This document shows positions 36,894 to 45,912 of a stretch of 64,000 nucleotides of DNA, piece after piece. Each line of letters opens with the position of its first letter. Position 1 is the stretch's first letter. Location: assembly GCA_015064885.1 (NCBI GenBank), contig SVRJ01000004.1:18623-82622 (forward strand), written 5' to 3'. The DNA comes from Oscillospiraceae bacterium. GTDB lineage: Bacteria > Bacillota > Clostridia > Oscillospirales > CAG-272. The notes below the pieces were generated by a model. That model saw only the letters and a list, made by a program, of their open reading frames with translations, was not told where the DNA came from and ran no database searches. Both the position numbers and the translations under genes were made by a program.

Positions 36894-38483
36894 ATGACAC
36901 TTTTAAGCTCTCCTTTTGATTCTGTAGCTCACTCTCTTGCGCTGACTTTAAAGTACGCAAAGGAAACGGGAGAAAAGGAAATATGTATTCCCAAAGGGAC
37001 CTATCACGTCTATGCGAGCGAGGCTTCCGCTCCGCCGATCTGCGTCGCAAATCACGGCCATAACGGATTTAAAGCCACCGCTCTTTCAATAGAGGCTATG
37101 AACGATATCACGGTAGACGGATCGGGAAGTGAGTTTATTCTCCACGGGCCTATGGACTTTGCGATAATAAGCAGATCAAGGAACGTAACCGTCAAAAATC
37201 TTACTGTCAGATGTGCCGACACATGCAATTTTCAAGGAAAGGTCACAGAAAGCACAGAGGAATATGTTAAAATAAAACTCGATGAACATCCCGAGCTTCA
37301 TTTCTTCGGTGATACGCTATTTCAGAAATTCAGCGACAACCAATACGAGGCTATGGGTAGAACTCTCGATTACGTCACAGAGACTATGGAGCTTCGCAGA
37401 GGCACGGGAGACGAAAATTTCGGAACGTCGATAAACAAGCTGAAAAAGGCACTTGACGGTGACGTTCTAACGATATACGGAGCAAAAAACATTCCTCCGG
37501 TAGGTGATACCATAGTCTTTACTATGTCGAGAAGGTGCAATCAGGCTTTTCTCGTATCACATTCTGAAAACGTGGTCCTCGAGAATATAATAGTGAATAC
37601 CTGCTGGGGAATGGCTTTTATCGCACAAAAATCCAAGGACGTGACGGTACGCTCATGTACGGTAACTCCGGACGCGGGCAGATACTGGTCTGCAGGTCAG
37701 GACGCGACTCATTTCGTAAACTGCCGCGGAAGAGTCATAATAGAGGACAGTCTGTTTGAAAATCAACTTGACGACGCCGTCAATCTTCACGGAATATATA
37801 CCGTCATTGCCAAGAAGGCTTCCGATTCAATACTCGTTCGCTACGGACATTTTCAGGCAAGGGGTATAGACATATATTCGGTCGGTGACAAAATTCAGAT
37901 ACTCGACAGAGAAAGTCAGCAGCCGAAGGCTTTTGCAAGAGTAAAATCTGTCGACGTTCTAAGCGCGGAATACACATCTCTGGAGTTATCTGATATCGAT
38001 GGAGAGATATGCGAAAATATGATAGTCGAAAATCTTTCGGACAAGGCTGACGCGATCATCAGAAACAACGTCATCAGAAACAACCGCGCACGCGGTATGC
38101 TGATTGCTGCCAAGGGACACATAGAGATCGTCGGTAATTATTTTCACAGCGGCGGTGCGGCAATACAGTTTGAGTCAGACCCAATGAAATGGCTTGAATG
38201 CGGATCTGTAAACGACGTAACGATAAAGAATAATTTCTTCGACGACTGCCGTCACGGTAAATGGAGCCGTGCCGTAATCGACATAAACAAGCGAAGAAAG
38301 ACGGTTGACGGCTTCTACTACCACGGAAGCATAAGAATAACAAACAACCGATTCACACAGACAAGCGTTCCCTGCGTCTGTGCAGACAACGTCAGGGATC
38401 TCGTATTTTCGGATAACGAATACGTATGCGAAACTCCTGTAGTTGCGGCACACGCCTATGTAAACCGAGAAATGTTTGAATAA
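36894..38483 (+). CDS. Right-handed beta-helix, GH110-like (alpha-1,3-galactosidase family)
   Basis: Parallel beta-helix repeats; CTVTPDAGRYWSAGQDATHFVNCRG; ENQLDDAVNLHGIY; no signal peptide. Confidence 0.75.
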   Translation: MTLLSSPFDSVAHSLALTLKYAKETGEKEICIPKGTYHVYASEASAPPICVANHGHNGFKATALSIEAMNDITVDGSGSEFILHGPMDFAIISRSRNVTVKNLTVRCADTCNFQGKVTESTEEYVKIKLDEHPELHFFGDTLFQKFSDNQYEAMGRTLDYVTETMELRRGTGDENFGTSINKLKKALDGDVLTIYGAKNIPPVGDTIVFTMSRRCNQAFLVSHSENVVLENIIVNTCWGMAFIAQKSKDVTVRSCTVTPDAGRYWSAGQDATHFVNCRGRVIIEDSLFENQLDDAVNLHGIYTVIAKKASDSILVRYGHFQARGIDIYSVGDKIQILDRESQQPKAFARVKSVDVLSAEYTSLELSDIDGEICENMIVENLSDKADAIIRNNVIRNNRARGMLIAAKGHIEIVGNYFHSGGAAIQFESDPMKWLECGSVNDVTIKNNFFDDCRHGKWSRAVIDINKRRKTVDGFYYHGSIRITNNRFTQTSVPCVCADNVRDLVFSDNEYVCETPVVAAHAYVNREMFE

Positions 38484-38508
38484 TACAGACCGCAAAGGAG
38501 ATAAAACT

Positions 38509-40803
38509 ATGGAAAACAGGCTCAGATATTCATTACCCGCAACCTGTTTTGAGGAAGCACTTCCCCTCGGTAACGGTTCGGTAGGAGCCATGGTATACGG
38601 AAAACCGGGCGTTGAAAAAATATCACTTAATCATGATACGCTCTGGTCGGGAAAGCCGAAAAGAGTAAAAAAGGAAGGCGCCTATGATGCCTATATAAAA
38701 AGTCAGGCACTTGTCCTTTCCGGCAAGGTCGAGGAAGCAGAGGCTCTTATAGAAAAAGAGTTTACGTCCGATTTTTCACAAACGTATATGCCTCTCGGAA
38801 ATCTTTATATCAGATCCGAGTGCGAGGGAGAAATAAGCGATTATTACCGTGAGCTTGACTTTGAAACGGCAGCGGTAAACGTAAGATACAAGCAAAACGG
38901 AATAGCCTTCAACAGAAAATACATTGTTTCGCATCCCGACAACTGCATTGCGGTATTCCTATCCTCCGACGCACCGTCAAGCTATACCTTCTCGGCCGAC
39001 TCTCAGCTAAAAAGTATCACTACGGCATATCAAAACATGCTGTTTTTGACAGGTGAGGCTCCTTCCAATATGCCGGCAACAGATTATACGAAAACGTCAC
39101 CGATCGAATACGACGGAAGCGGTATAAAATTTGCGGCTATAGGCGCTGTAAAAACAAACGGAAGCATTTCGTTTGAGAGATCCGAGCTTACGGTAAAGGA
39201 TGCTACCGAAGTTTATTTTACGATGTGTATTGAGACAAGCTTTGTCTCATTCGATTCGCTTCCCGTAAAGGATCATTATTATCCTTGCAGATCCCGCGTT
39301 GAAAAGCTTTCGGAGGTTCGGTTCTCCGAGATACTCAAGAGGCATACGGAGGATCACTCTTCTCTTTATTCACGTATAAAAACCGATTTCGGATTCCCTA
39401 TATCCGATAAAAATACAGATGAACGCTTAAAAGCTGAGGATAAATCGCAGGATCTCGGACTTATTGAGCTGATCTATAATTTCGGCCGTTATCTCATCAT
39501 AGCATCATCGAGAGAAGGTAGTGAGGCAACCAATCTCCAAGGTATTTGGAATGAGATGTTTATTCCTCCGTGGCAAGCAAATTACACGGTAAACATCAAT
39601 ACCCAAATGAATTACTGGCCTGTGCTTATGTGCAATCTCGCAGGACTTGATATGCCGCTTGTAGATCTGATAAAAAAGATAAGCGTCACCGGAATGGATA
39701 CGGCAAAGGAGTTTTACCGTGCAAACGGCTATTGTGCACATCATAACGTTGACATATGGGGACATTCATCACCGGTAGGGCTTCAAAGACCGAGAAGCAC
39801 ACAGTGGGCATTCTGGAACATGTCAGCGGGTTGGCTTTGCAGACATCTCTTTGAGCATTATGAATATACACTCGACAAGGATTTCCTCCGTGATACAGCT
39901 TATCCGCTCATGAAGGGTGCGGCAGAATTCTATCTTTCGGTAATGATAAAGGACGGTGAAAACTATATTGTATCTCCTTCCACATCACCCGAAAACTCAT
40001 ACAAAAATGCAGAAGGAAAACGCCTTGTGCTCGCAAAGCACACTGCAATGACACAGGCTATACTCACCGATCTTTTCACATGTATTTCAAAGTCTGCGGA
40101 TATTCTCGGCATCGATGACGACTTTGTAAAAAAGGTTCGTCAATTGCTTCCTGCCTTCAACACGTATAAAATAGGCTCGCAAGGACAGCTTCTCGAATAC
40201 GACGAAGAATATGAGGAGTTCGATATAAAGCACCGTCACACATCACATCTGTACGGTCTTTATCCGGGTGATGAGATCACTGTTGAAGGAACGCCGGAGC
40301 TTGCCGACGCATGCAGAGTTACTCTTGACCGCAGAGGCGATTTCAGCACGGGATGGGCTATGGGCTGGCGCGTATGCTTTTGGGCAAAGCTGAAGGATGG
40401 AAACAGAGCTCTCAATATCCTAAATAATCAGCTGAGATTCACAGATCCAAAAAACAGAAGCACTTGGAAAGGCGGCGGAAGCTTCCTCAATCTCTTCTGT
40501 GCGCATCCTCCATTCCAGATAGACGGAAATTTCGGTGTTTGCGCGGGAATAACGCTCATGCTTCTTCAATGTGAGGACAGCAAGATACGGATCCTGCCTG
40601 CTCTTCCGGACAAATTCACCGACGGAAGCATAAGTGGGCTTAAGGCAAAGGGTAATATCACTGTGGATATTGAGTGGAAGAATAAAAAGGCTTCACGTGT
40701 TACTCTTGAAAGTCCATACACGCAGAAGGTTACGCTCGACGTACAGGGCAAAGAAATAAAAGCTCTGCTCTTTGCTAACGAAAAGCTTGTGTTGGAGTTT
40801 TAA
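38509..40803 (+). CDS. GH95 alpha-L-fucosidase-like glycoside hydrolase
   Basis: EALPLGNGSVGAMVYG; LNHDTLWSGKP; NLQGIWNEMFIPPWQANYTVNINTQMNYWP; SPSTSPENSY; HRHTSHLYGLYPG. Confidence 0.95.
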   Translation: MENRLRYSLPATCFEEALPLGNGSVGAMVYGKPGVEKISLNHDTLWSGKPKRVKKEGAYDAYIKSQALVLSGKVEEAEALIEKEFTSDFSQTYMPLGNLYIRSECEGEISDYYRELDFETAAVNVRYKQNGIAFNRKYIVSHPDNCIAVFLSSDAPSSYTFSADSQLKSITTAYQNMLFLTGEAPSNMPATDYTKTSPIEYDGSGIKFAAIGAVKTNGSISFERSELTVKDATEVYFTMCIETSFVSFDSLPVKDHYYPCRSRVEKLSEVRFSEILKRHTEDHSSLYSRIKTDFGFPISDKNTDERLKAEDKSQDLGLIELIYNFGRYLIIASSREGSEATNLQGIWNEMFIPPWQANYTVNINTQMNYWPVLMCNLAGLDMPLVDLIKKISVTGMDTAKEFYRANGYCAHHNVDIWGHSSPVGLQRPRSTQWAFWNMSAGWLCRHLFEHYEYTLDKDFLRDTAYPLMKGAAEFYLSVMIKDGENYIVSPSTSPENSYKNAEGKRLVLAKHTAMTQAILTDLFTCISKSADILGIDDDFVKKVRQLLPAFNTYKIGSQGQLLEYDEEYEEFDIKHRHTSHLYGLYPGDEITVEGTPELADACRVTLDRRGDFSTGWAMGWRVCFWAKLKDGNRALNILNNQLRFTDPKNRSTWKGGGSFLNLFCAHPPFQIDGNFGVCAGITLMLLQCEDSKIRILPALPDKFTDGSISGLKAKGNITVDIEWKNKKASRVTLESPYTQKVTLDVQGKEIKALLFANEKLVLEF

Positions 40804-40914
40804 CAGTCATAGATGTTTTAAAAAATAAATTCGCCTTCATAACTAGGTAGTTTGAAATGGCACGTGCTCTCCACACTTACATCATTACAGAAAATACTAT
40901 AACGGAGAAATAAG

Positions 40915-41988
40915 ATGGCTCACAACTTTCAAAAACAAATAGATTTTCTTCTCGAAAACGCCAATCCCTCCATCCGTCTCCGTGTAAAGAAAGAGATTCT
41001 CGGTAACATTGCAGCAGAGGAAGAAACGGATCTTATTGCTCAGATCAAAGAAGAACAGATATACAAGCTCATCGCAAGTTGTCAAAAGGAAAACGGCTGG
41101 CTTGGCAACGGCTTTCACGGACCGAACAAAGATGCCGGACCTTACGAGAACCAAGAGGTCGGCACAAAGTGGCTTGCAGAAAAGGCAGTTGGTAAGAACG
41201 ATCCCGTGCTGAAGCGTGCTATGGATGCCTTTGTGACAACCGAACTGACAGACCTTTGCTATCGTACCAAGGGCAAATATTATGACGAGTTCCGCTATGC
41301 TGCCAACGGTCAGAATCTGATTCGCTCGGCTTGTATCGCACGTGCCGGATATGAAGGTATTATTGATATCAGACCGCAGATACAGTTGGCACTTGACTCT
41401 TTTAAGCGTGTGCTTGAAGTGGATTCTATCTTGGATATCACACGCATTAAAAAGATCAGCGGCAAGGAAAAGCGTGTTTTCAACGATTACGAAAAGTGGC
41501 CTTGCTATTATCATCTTGATATTTTGGCACATACGACCTCGTGGAGAACCGAGGATAATATTAAGATTCTCGCAGAAGCCGTGAAAAAGCTGATGCGCTC
41601 TGACCGCCCCGAATGTCAAGTCGGCGGTGACAGTTGGGTAGGATACGTTCTTGGAACGGTAGGTTGCCTTAAGGAAGGATACACTCTCGGTTATGACAAG
41701 GACGGCGTTCATTATACATATCTTGACCGTGTAGAATGGCTCTGCCGTTGCGGTCTTGCAACCTATATCCCCGAACTACAAGCGGAAGTAGATCTTCTCG
41801 CCAATGCCATTGACGAAAACGGTATTTGTCGAGCCAACGTTGATGAAAATCAACTAAAAGGCATCAGCACCTACGGCGGTCAACAGCTTGAGGTCGATTG
41901 GAAAAACGATGCAAGAAAACTGTGCGATATTACGTTCCGAGTTCTCTTGATAATGCACTACACCAACGGAGGTAAATATGAGCTTTGA
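40915..41988 (+). CDS. Uncharacterised helical protein, tandem paralogue 1
   Basis: NFQKQIDFLLENANPSIRLRVKKEIL; YYHLDILAHTTSWRTEDNIKILAEAV; C-terminal CDITFRVLL; SD GGAG. Confidence 0.85.
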   Translation: MAHNFQKQIDFLLENANPSIRLRVKKEILGNIAAEEETDLIAQIKEEQIYKLIASCQKENGWLGNGFHGPNKDAGPYENQEVGTKWLAEKAVGKNDPVLKRAMDAFVTTELTDLCYRTKGKYYDEFRYAANGQNLIRSACIARAGYEGIIDIRPQIQLALDSFKRVLEVDSILDITRIKKISGKEKRVFNDYEKWPCYYHLDILAHTTSWRTEDNIKILAEAVKKLMRSDRPECQVGGDSWVGYVLGTVGCLKEGYTLGYDKDGVHYTYLDRVEWLCRCGLATYIPELQAEVDLLANAIDENGICRANVDENQLKGISTYGGQQLEVDWKNDARKLCDITFRVLLIMHYTNGGKYEL

Positions 41989-43093
41989 CTATCAAAAATC
42001 AATAGATTTTCTTCTTGAAAACGGCAGAGATGTGATTCAGTACCGTTTGCATAAAGACATACTCCATGATCTCACCGAAGCTGAGGAAGAACTGCTTCTT
42101 GAAAAGGTGATGCAGACACCCGAATATCAGTTGCTTTTAACTCACGTTAAGCCAAACGGATATATCGGCATCGGTATGCACTCTTGGGAGAAATTCAAAG
42201 CATCACATCTTGATGACGGAGAAAATGCCGCAAGACTCTTACATAATTACGGTATCCCCAAGGATATGCCTATCGTGCAAAATTTCGTGAAAGCCATGCG
42301 TGACGATGCGGTACTCAAGCAAGAGTTTTCGTATTACAATCCCGAAAAGGTGCGATTTGAAACACGTAGTATCGGCATCAACAGCGGCTCGTCTCTTGAC
42401 GTCACACTGTATGCTTGTCAAGCGTTGCTCGGTTATGGTGACGATCCCGAAATGCGACATTTTGTTGATGCTTCTTATAAGGCATTCGTCAGCTTGCTTG
42501 ATTACGAGTCGGCAGATGAGATCACGACCTTCAATCCGAATCTCAAGAGAAAATATAACTACCCCACCATCACGCCCGACACCTATTTCCCGTGTCAATA
42601 CCATCTTGAAACCTTGGCTGAAACGCAGAGTTGGCGCACAGAGGAAAGTATTGCCCGTCTTGCCGAAGCAATCGACCACCACGACAGAATCACAAAGGAT
42701 TTCGGCGGTTTTGCGGTAAAGATCAACGGTAAGCAGGTAGGACCCGGCTGGGCGTATATGAATCCCTTTTTTGCGCTGTCATTTCCGCAGAAAGCTCCCA
42801 ATCACAGAAAGACATTGACCGCGCTTGCAAAGGTCACAGGAGATCGAACACAAGTGGTCAGAGAATCGGTGGAAACCCTGCTTGAAATGCTGTCCGAGGA
42901 TGGCGTACTTCGTACCACGTTCACATCGTCTTATGAAAAAAGTCGTTTCAAAGACAATTTCCGCAGCGGACATCCTTATGCAGAGATCGGGCTTGAACCC
43001 GACCATAGAAAAGATACGGCGATATGGTGTGAGCTTACATTTTGGGCGGTAGAATTTTTGCATATAATTGAACGCATGAAAAAAGGAGAATGA
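41978..43093 (+). CDS. Uncharacterised helical protein, tandem paralogue 2
   Basis: DYQKSIDFLLENGRDVIQYRLHKDIL; QYHLETLAETQSWRTEESIARLAEAI; C-terminal CELTFWAVE; SD GGAGG; overlaps paralogue 1 by 11 bp. Confidence 0.85.
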   Translation: MSFDYQKSIDFLLENGRDVIQYRLHKDILHDLTEAEEELLLEKVMQTPEYQLLLTHVKPNGYIGIGMHSWEKFKASHLDDGENAARLLHNYGIPKDMPIVQNFVKAMRDDAVLKQEFSYYNPEKVRFETRSIGINSGSSLDVTLYACQALLGYGDDPEMRHFVDASYKAFVSLLDYESADEITTFNPNLKRKYNYPTITPDTYFPCQYHLETLAETQSWRTEESIARLAEAIDHHDRITKDFGGFAVKINGKQVGPGWAYMNPFFALSFPQKAPNHRKTLTALAKVTGDRTQVVRESVETLLEMLSEDGVLRTTFTSSYEKSRFKDNFRSGHPYAEIGLEPDHRKDTAIWCELTFWAVEFLHIIERMKKGE

Positions 43094-43096
43094 GTC

Positions 43097-44143
43097 ATGG
43101 CATATAACTTTCAAAAGCAAATAGACTTTCTCCTTGAACATGCTTGCCCAAGTATTAAATATTTGGTATATCGAGATATGCTTGATACTCCCGTGGACGA
43201 GCCTTTTATGATGGCGCTTCAGAATGAGATTTTGGCACAAACAAATACCCAAAAGCACTTGTCCGCACAGCACCCCGACGGATGGTTCGGGCACGAGCTT
43301 CACGGTATTGACGGTATGGATTGCCACATTGGTGGACTTTTGAACTTGGGCGTTGAAGCAAGCTGTCCTGCGATTCAAAAGGCGGTCACTGCGTTGTTGA
43401 CACCCGAAATCGCATCGACACACAAGAATTGGTTTCGCGGTGGTGCGGCATTGGATGCTGAGGGGCGCGGTGGCGACCGTGCCATCGTTGCCAACATCCT
43501 CGCTATGACAAAGGCTCCCGAAGATATTCCCGTTTATGCGGAAGAATTGACCTTGGCGTTTGAGCATTTGGCGGCGGTCTTGGAGTATAACTCGGTTGAC
43601 GATTTTTCTATCAGGGGCAAGAACGAGCGATACTACAAACCAAAAGCCAGATTTCCCGGTGCAAACCATATCGGCATCCTTGCCGCTACGCAGGGATGGC
43701 GTACCGAGGAAAAGATGAATACTGCAAAAGCAGCCATCAATCACGCTTACGAGATCATGAAGGACGTTGACGAATATATCACGTTCAAAAAGCCGACCGA
43801 ATTTGGCGGTGGATTTGTCGGTCCGTTCAACTATAATTGGCAAGCTCTGAAGCCTATGAACGAGGAACAGATCGTCGGTATCATCAACAGCTCCTACAAC
43901 TTCCAATTCGCATTTTGGCTCGGCGCAATTACCGGTGTTCCCGATTGGGTAAAACAGCACAACGGTACATACGAAGCTCTTGCCGATATGCTTGATCGGA
44001 ATGTTATATTCAATCAGATTCCCGAAAGCACACTAAAAGCATTCAAACAGGTGTCGGGTAAAGAGCCTAACTACCGAAAGAAGCATGCCGCAGAATGTGA
44101 CGTTACATACGCGATACTTAATGCGGTTTTAGGAAAAGTATAA
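43097..44143 (+). CDS. Uncharacterised helical protein, tandem paralogue 3
   Basis: NFQKQIDFLLEHACPSIKYLVYRDML; NHIGILAATQGWRTEEKMNTAKAAI; C-terminal CDVTYAILN; SD AAAGGAG. Confidence 0.85.
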   Translation: MAYNFQKQIDFLLEHACPSIKYLVYRDMLDTPVDEPFMMALQNEILAQTNTQKHLSAQHPDGWFGHELHGIDGMDCHIGGLLNLGVEASCPAIQKAVTALLTPEIASTHKNWFRGGAALDAEGRGGDRAIVANILAMTKAPEDIPVYAEELTLAFEHLAAVLEYNSVDDFSIRGKNERYYKPKARFPGANHIGILAATQGWRTEEKMNTAKAAINHAYEIMKDVDEYITFKKPTEFGGGFVGPFNYNWQALKPMNEEQIVGIINSSYNFQFAFWLGAITGVPDWVKQHNGTYEALADMLDRNVIFNQIPESTLKAFKQVSGKEPNYRKKHAAECDVTYAILNAVLGKV

Positions 44144-44263
44144 AAAAAGAGCAGTAAAACCGCTCTAAACAACATACGACCAAAAACGATCGGGCGTTCA
44201 CCGTTTTTGTTATGAACGCTATTTTCAATACGAATATTTTATTACTGCGTGGTTAGTAAAAAA

Positions 44264-44300
44264 GGCAGTGACTGTACCGAAACCGGATACAGTCACCGCC
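44264..44300 (-). terminator. Terminator of tRNA-Pro
   Basis: Minus strand GGCGGTGACTGTA-TCCGGTTTCGG-TACAGTCACTGCC-TTTTTTA. Confidence 0.85.
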
Positions 44301-44303
44301 TAT

Positions 44304-44380
44304 TGGTCGGAGTGACAGGAATTGAACCTGCGGCCTCATGGTCCCGAACCATGCGCTCTACCAAGCTGAGCCACACCCCG
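44304..44380 (-). tRNA. tRNA-Pro (CGG)
   Basis: Minus strand CGGGGTGTGGCTCAGCTTGGTAGAGCGCATGGTTCGGGACCATGAGGCCGCAGGTTCAATTCCTGTCACTCCGACCA; anticodon loop TTCGGGA. Confidence 0.95.
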
Positions 44381-44483
44381 AAATATTCAGCCTTAATATT
44401 ATACCACAAACATAACGGTTTGTCAAGTCTTTTTTTGAAATATCCGAAATATAAATATACAAAAAGTTAACGGAGGTAATATC

Positions 44484-45425
44484 GTGGGTCTTCTCAGAAG
44501 AAACAAATATAAAAAACTCGTAAAAAAATCAGAAAAAATATTTTTGATAATAAATCCTGTCTCGGGCAAGCTGAAGGCGAGAGCTGCGCTGTTCGATATA
44601 GTTCAGACACTTTCGGAAAGCTCGGAGTTCCCCCCCACCGTTGCTATGACAGAATACAAAGGGCACGCTGAAAAGCTTGCCGCAGTAGCGGCTGCCGGCG
44701 GATACGACAGAGTCATATGCTGCGGAGGCGACGGCACTCTCAACGAGGTAATAAACGGAGTTATAAAATCAAAGAAAAAAATAAAGCTCGGCTATATACC
44801 CGCCGGCTCTACAAACGATTTTGCATCCGGAATCGGCATATCGCTTGATCTTCCCACGGCAGCAGTAAACGCGATAGAAGGTACTGACACAGAGCTTGAC
44901 GTCGGAAGCTTCAACGGAGAGAGGTTCTTCTCTTATATTGCATCCTTCGGAATTTTCACCGCAAGCTCATACACTGCGCCTCAGGAGACCAAGAACGTTC
45001 TCGGGCATTTTGCATACGTTCTTGAAGGCTTGAAGGACCTTGCCTCGGTACAGTCGATACACGTAAAATGCGAGCTCGACGGTGAGGAGATAGAAGGTGA
45101 TTATGTTTTCGGTGCTATAGCCAACACGTTTAAAATAGGCGGTATAGTAAAGCTCAGCCGTGATACGGTAAAGCTCAACGACGGTGTTTTCGAGATAGTT
45201 CTTGTCAAGAAGCCTGAAAACATAAACGATTTCAATAAGATCGGAGCAAGCGTTGCTTCATCAAACTTTGACAACGATATGTTCGTGTTCAGAAAGGCGG
45301 AAAAAATCACCGTCACTCTTCCAAATAACGTTATCTGGTCTGTTGACGGTGAACAGCAAAACACGCCCGAGGACGGAAAAACAGTCATCTCGGTAGCCAA
45401 GAGATCTATCACTCTTACAATATAA
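44484..45425 (+). CDS. Diacylglycerol kinase family lipid kinase (YegS/BmrU-like)
   Basis: LIINPVSGKLKA; CCGGDGTLNEVINGV; PAGSTNDFA; GTG start after GGAGGT. Confidence 0.92.
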   Translation: MGLLRRNKYKKLVKKSEKIFLIINPVSGKLKARAALFDIVQTLSESSEFPPTVAMTEYKGHAEKLAAVAAAGGYDRVICCGGDGTLNEVINGVIKSKKKIKLGYIPAGSTNDFASGIGISLDLPTAAVNAIEGTDTELDVGSFNGERFFSYIASFGIFTASSYTAPQETKNVLGHFAYVLEGLKDLASVQSIHVKCELDGEEIEGDYVFGAIANTFKIGGIVKLSRDTVKLNDGVFEIVLVKKPENINDFNKIGASVASSNFDNDMFVFRKAEKITVTLPNNVIWSVDGEQQNTPEDGKTVISVAKRSITLTI

Positions 45426-45435
45426 AAGCAAAAGA

Positions 45436-45478
45436 AGGGGCGTCTCTCTTATCAAACGAGACGTCCCCATTTCTTTTC
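45436..45478 (+). terminator. Rho-independent terminator
   Basis: GGGGCGTCTC-TCTTATCAAAC-GAGACGTCCCC-ATTTCTTTT. Confidence 0.75.
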
Positions 45479-45530
45479 TAAAAGAAATGGTCGGCTATAA
45501 AAACCGACCAAAAGTAAAAATAAACTTATA

Positions 45531-45707
45531 TTATTTATACTTGCGCTTTCTTGCAGCTTCAGACTTCTTCTTGCGCTTTACACTGGGTTTTTCGTAGTGT
45601 TCTCTCTTACGAAGCTCGGTAAGAACGCCGCTTCTTGCGCACTGACGCTTAAAACGACGAAGTGCACTGTCAAGAGACTCGCCTTCTTTTACTCTAACTT
45701 CAGCCAT
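45531..45707 (-). CDS. rpsU: 30S ribosomal protein S21
   Basis: [58 protein letters not shown]; start corrected to 45707. Confidence 0.96.
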   Translation of the reverse strand: MAEVRVKEGESLDSALRRFKRQCARSGVLTELRKREHYEKPSVKRKKKSEAARKRKYK

Positions 45708-45912
45708 CCTGTTTCCCTCCCCTCGGTCTGAAAACAAATCTATATATATTATTATACACCATTTGAGTTCGTTTGTCAATAGCTTTTTTAAAACTTTTTA
45801 TATTTATTGCGTTTTTTCTTTGATGTTTTAAAGTATTCAGCCAAAAAAACGATGTAATCAGCAATTTTGTGCCCGAGGCAAGCAAAAACTCTCAGCCTCG
45901 GGCACAGGTCTT

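Noticed and set aside
42779-43960. 393-aa ORF opposite paralogues 2/3
   Set aside because: Sense ORFs have SDs, mutual homology and operon spacing; the antisense ORF has none
44249-44470. 73-aa ORF containing GVTGIEPAASWSRTMRSTKLSHTPKY
   Set aside because: Translation of the reverse complement of tRNA-Pro, a common spurious protein
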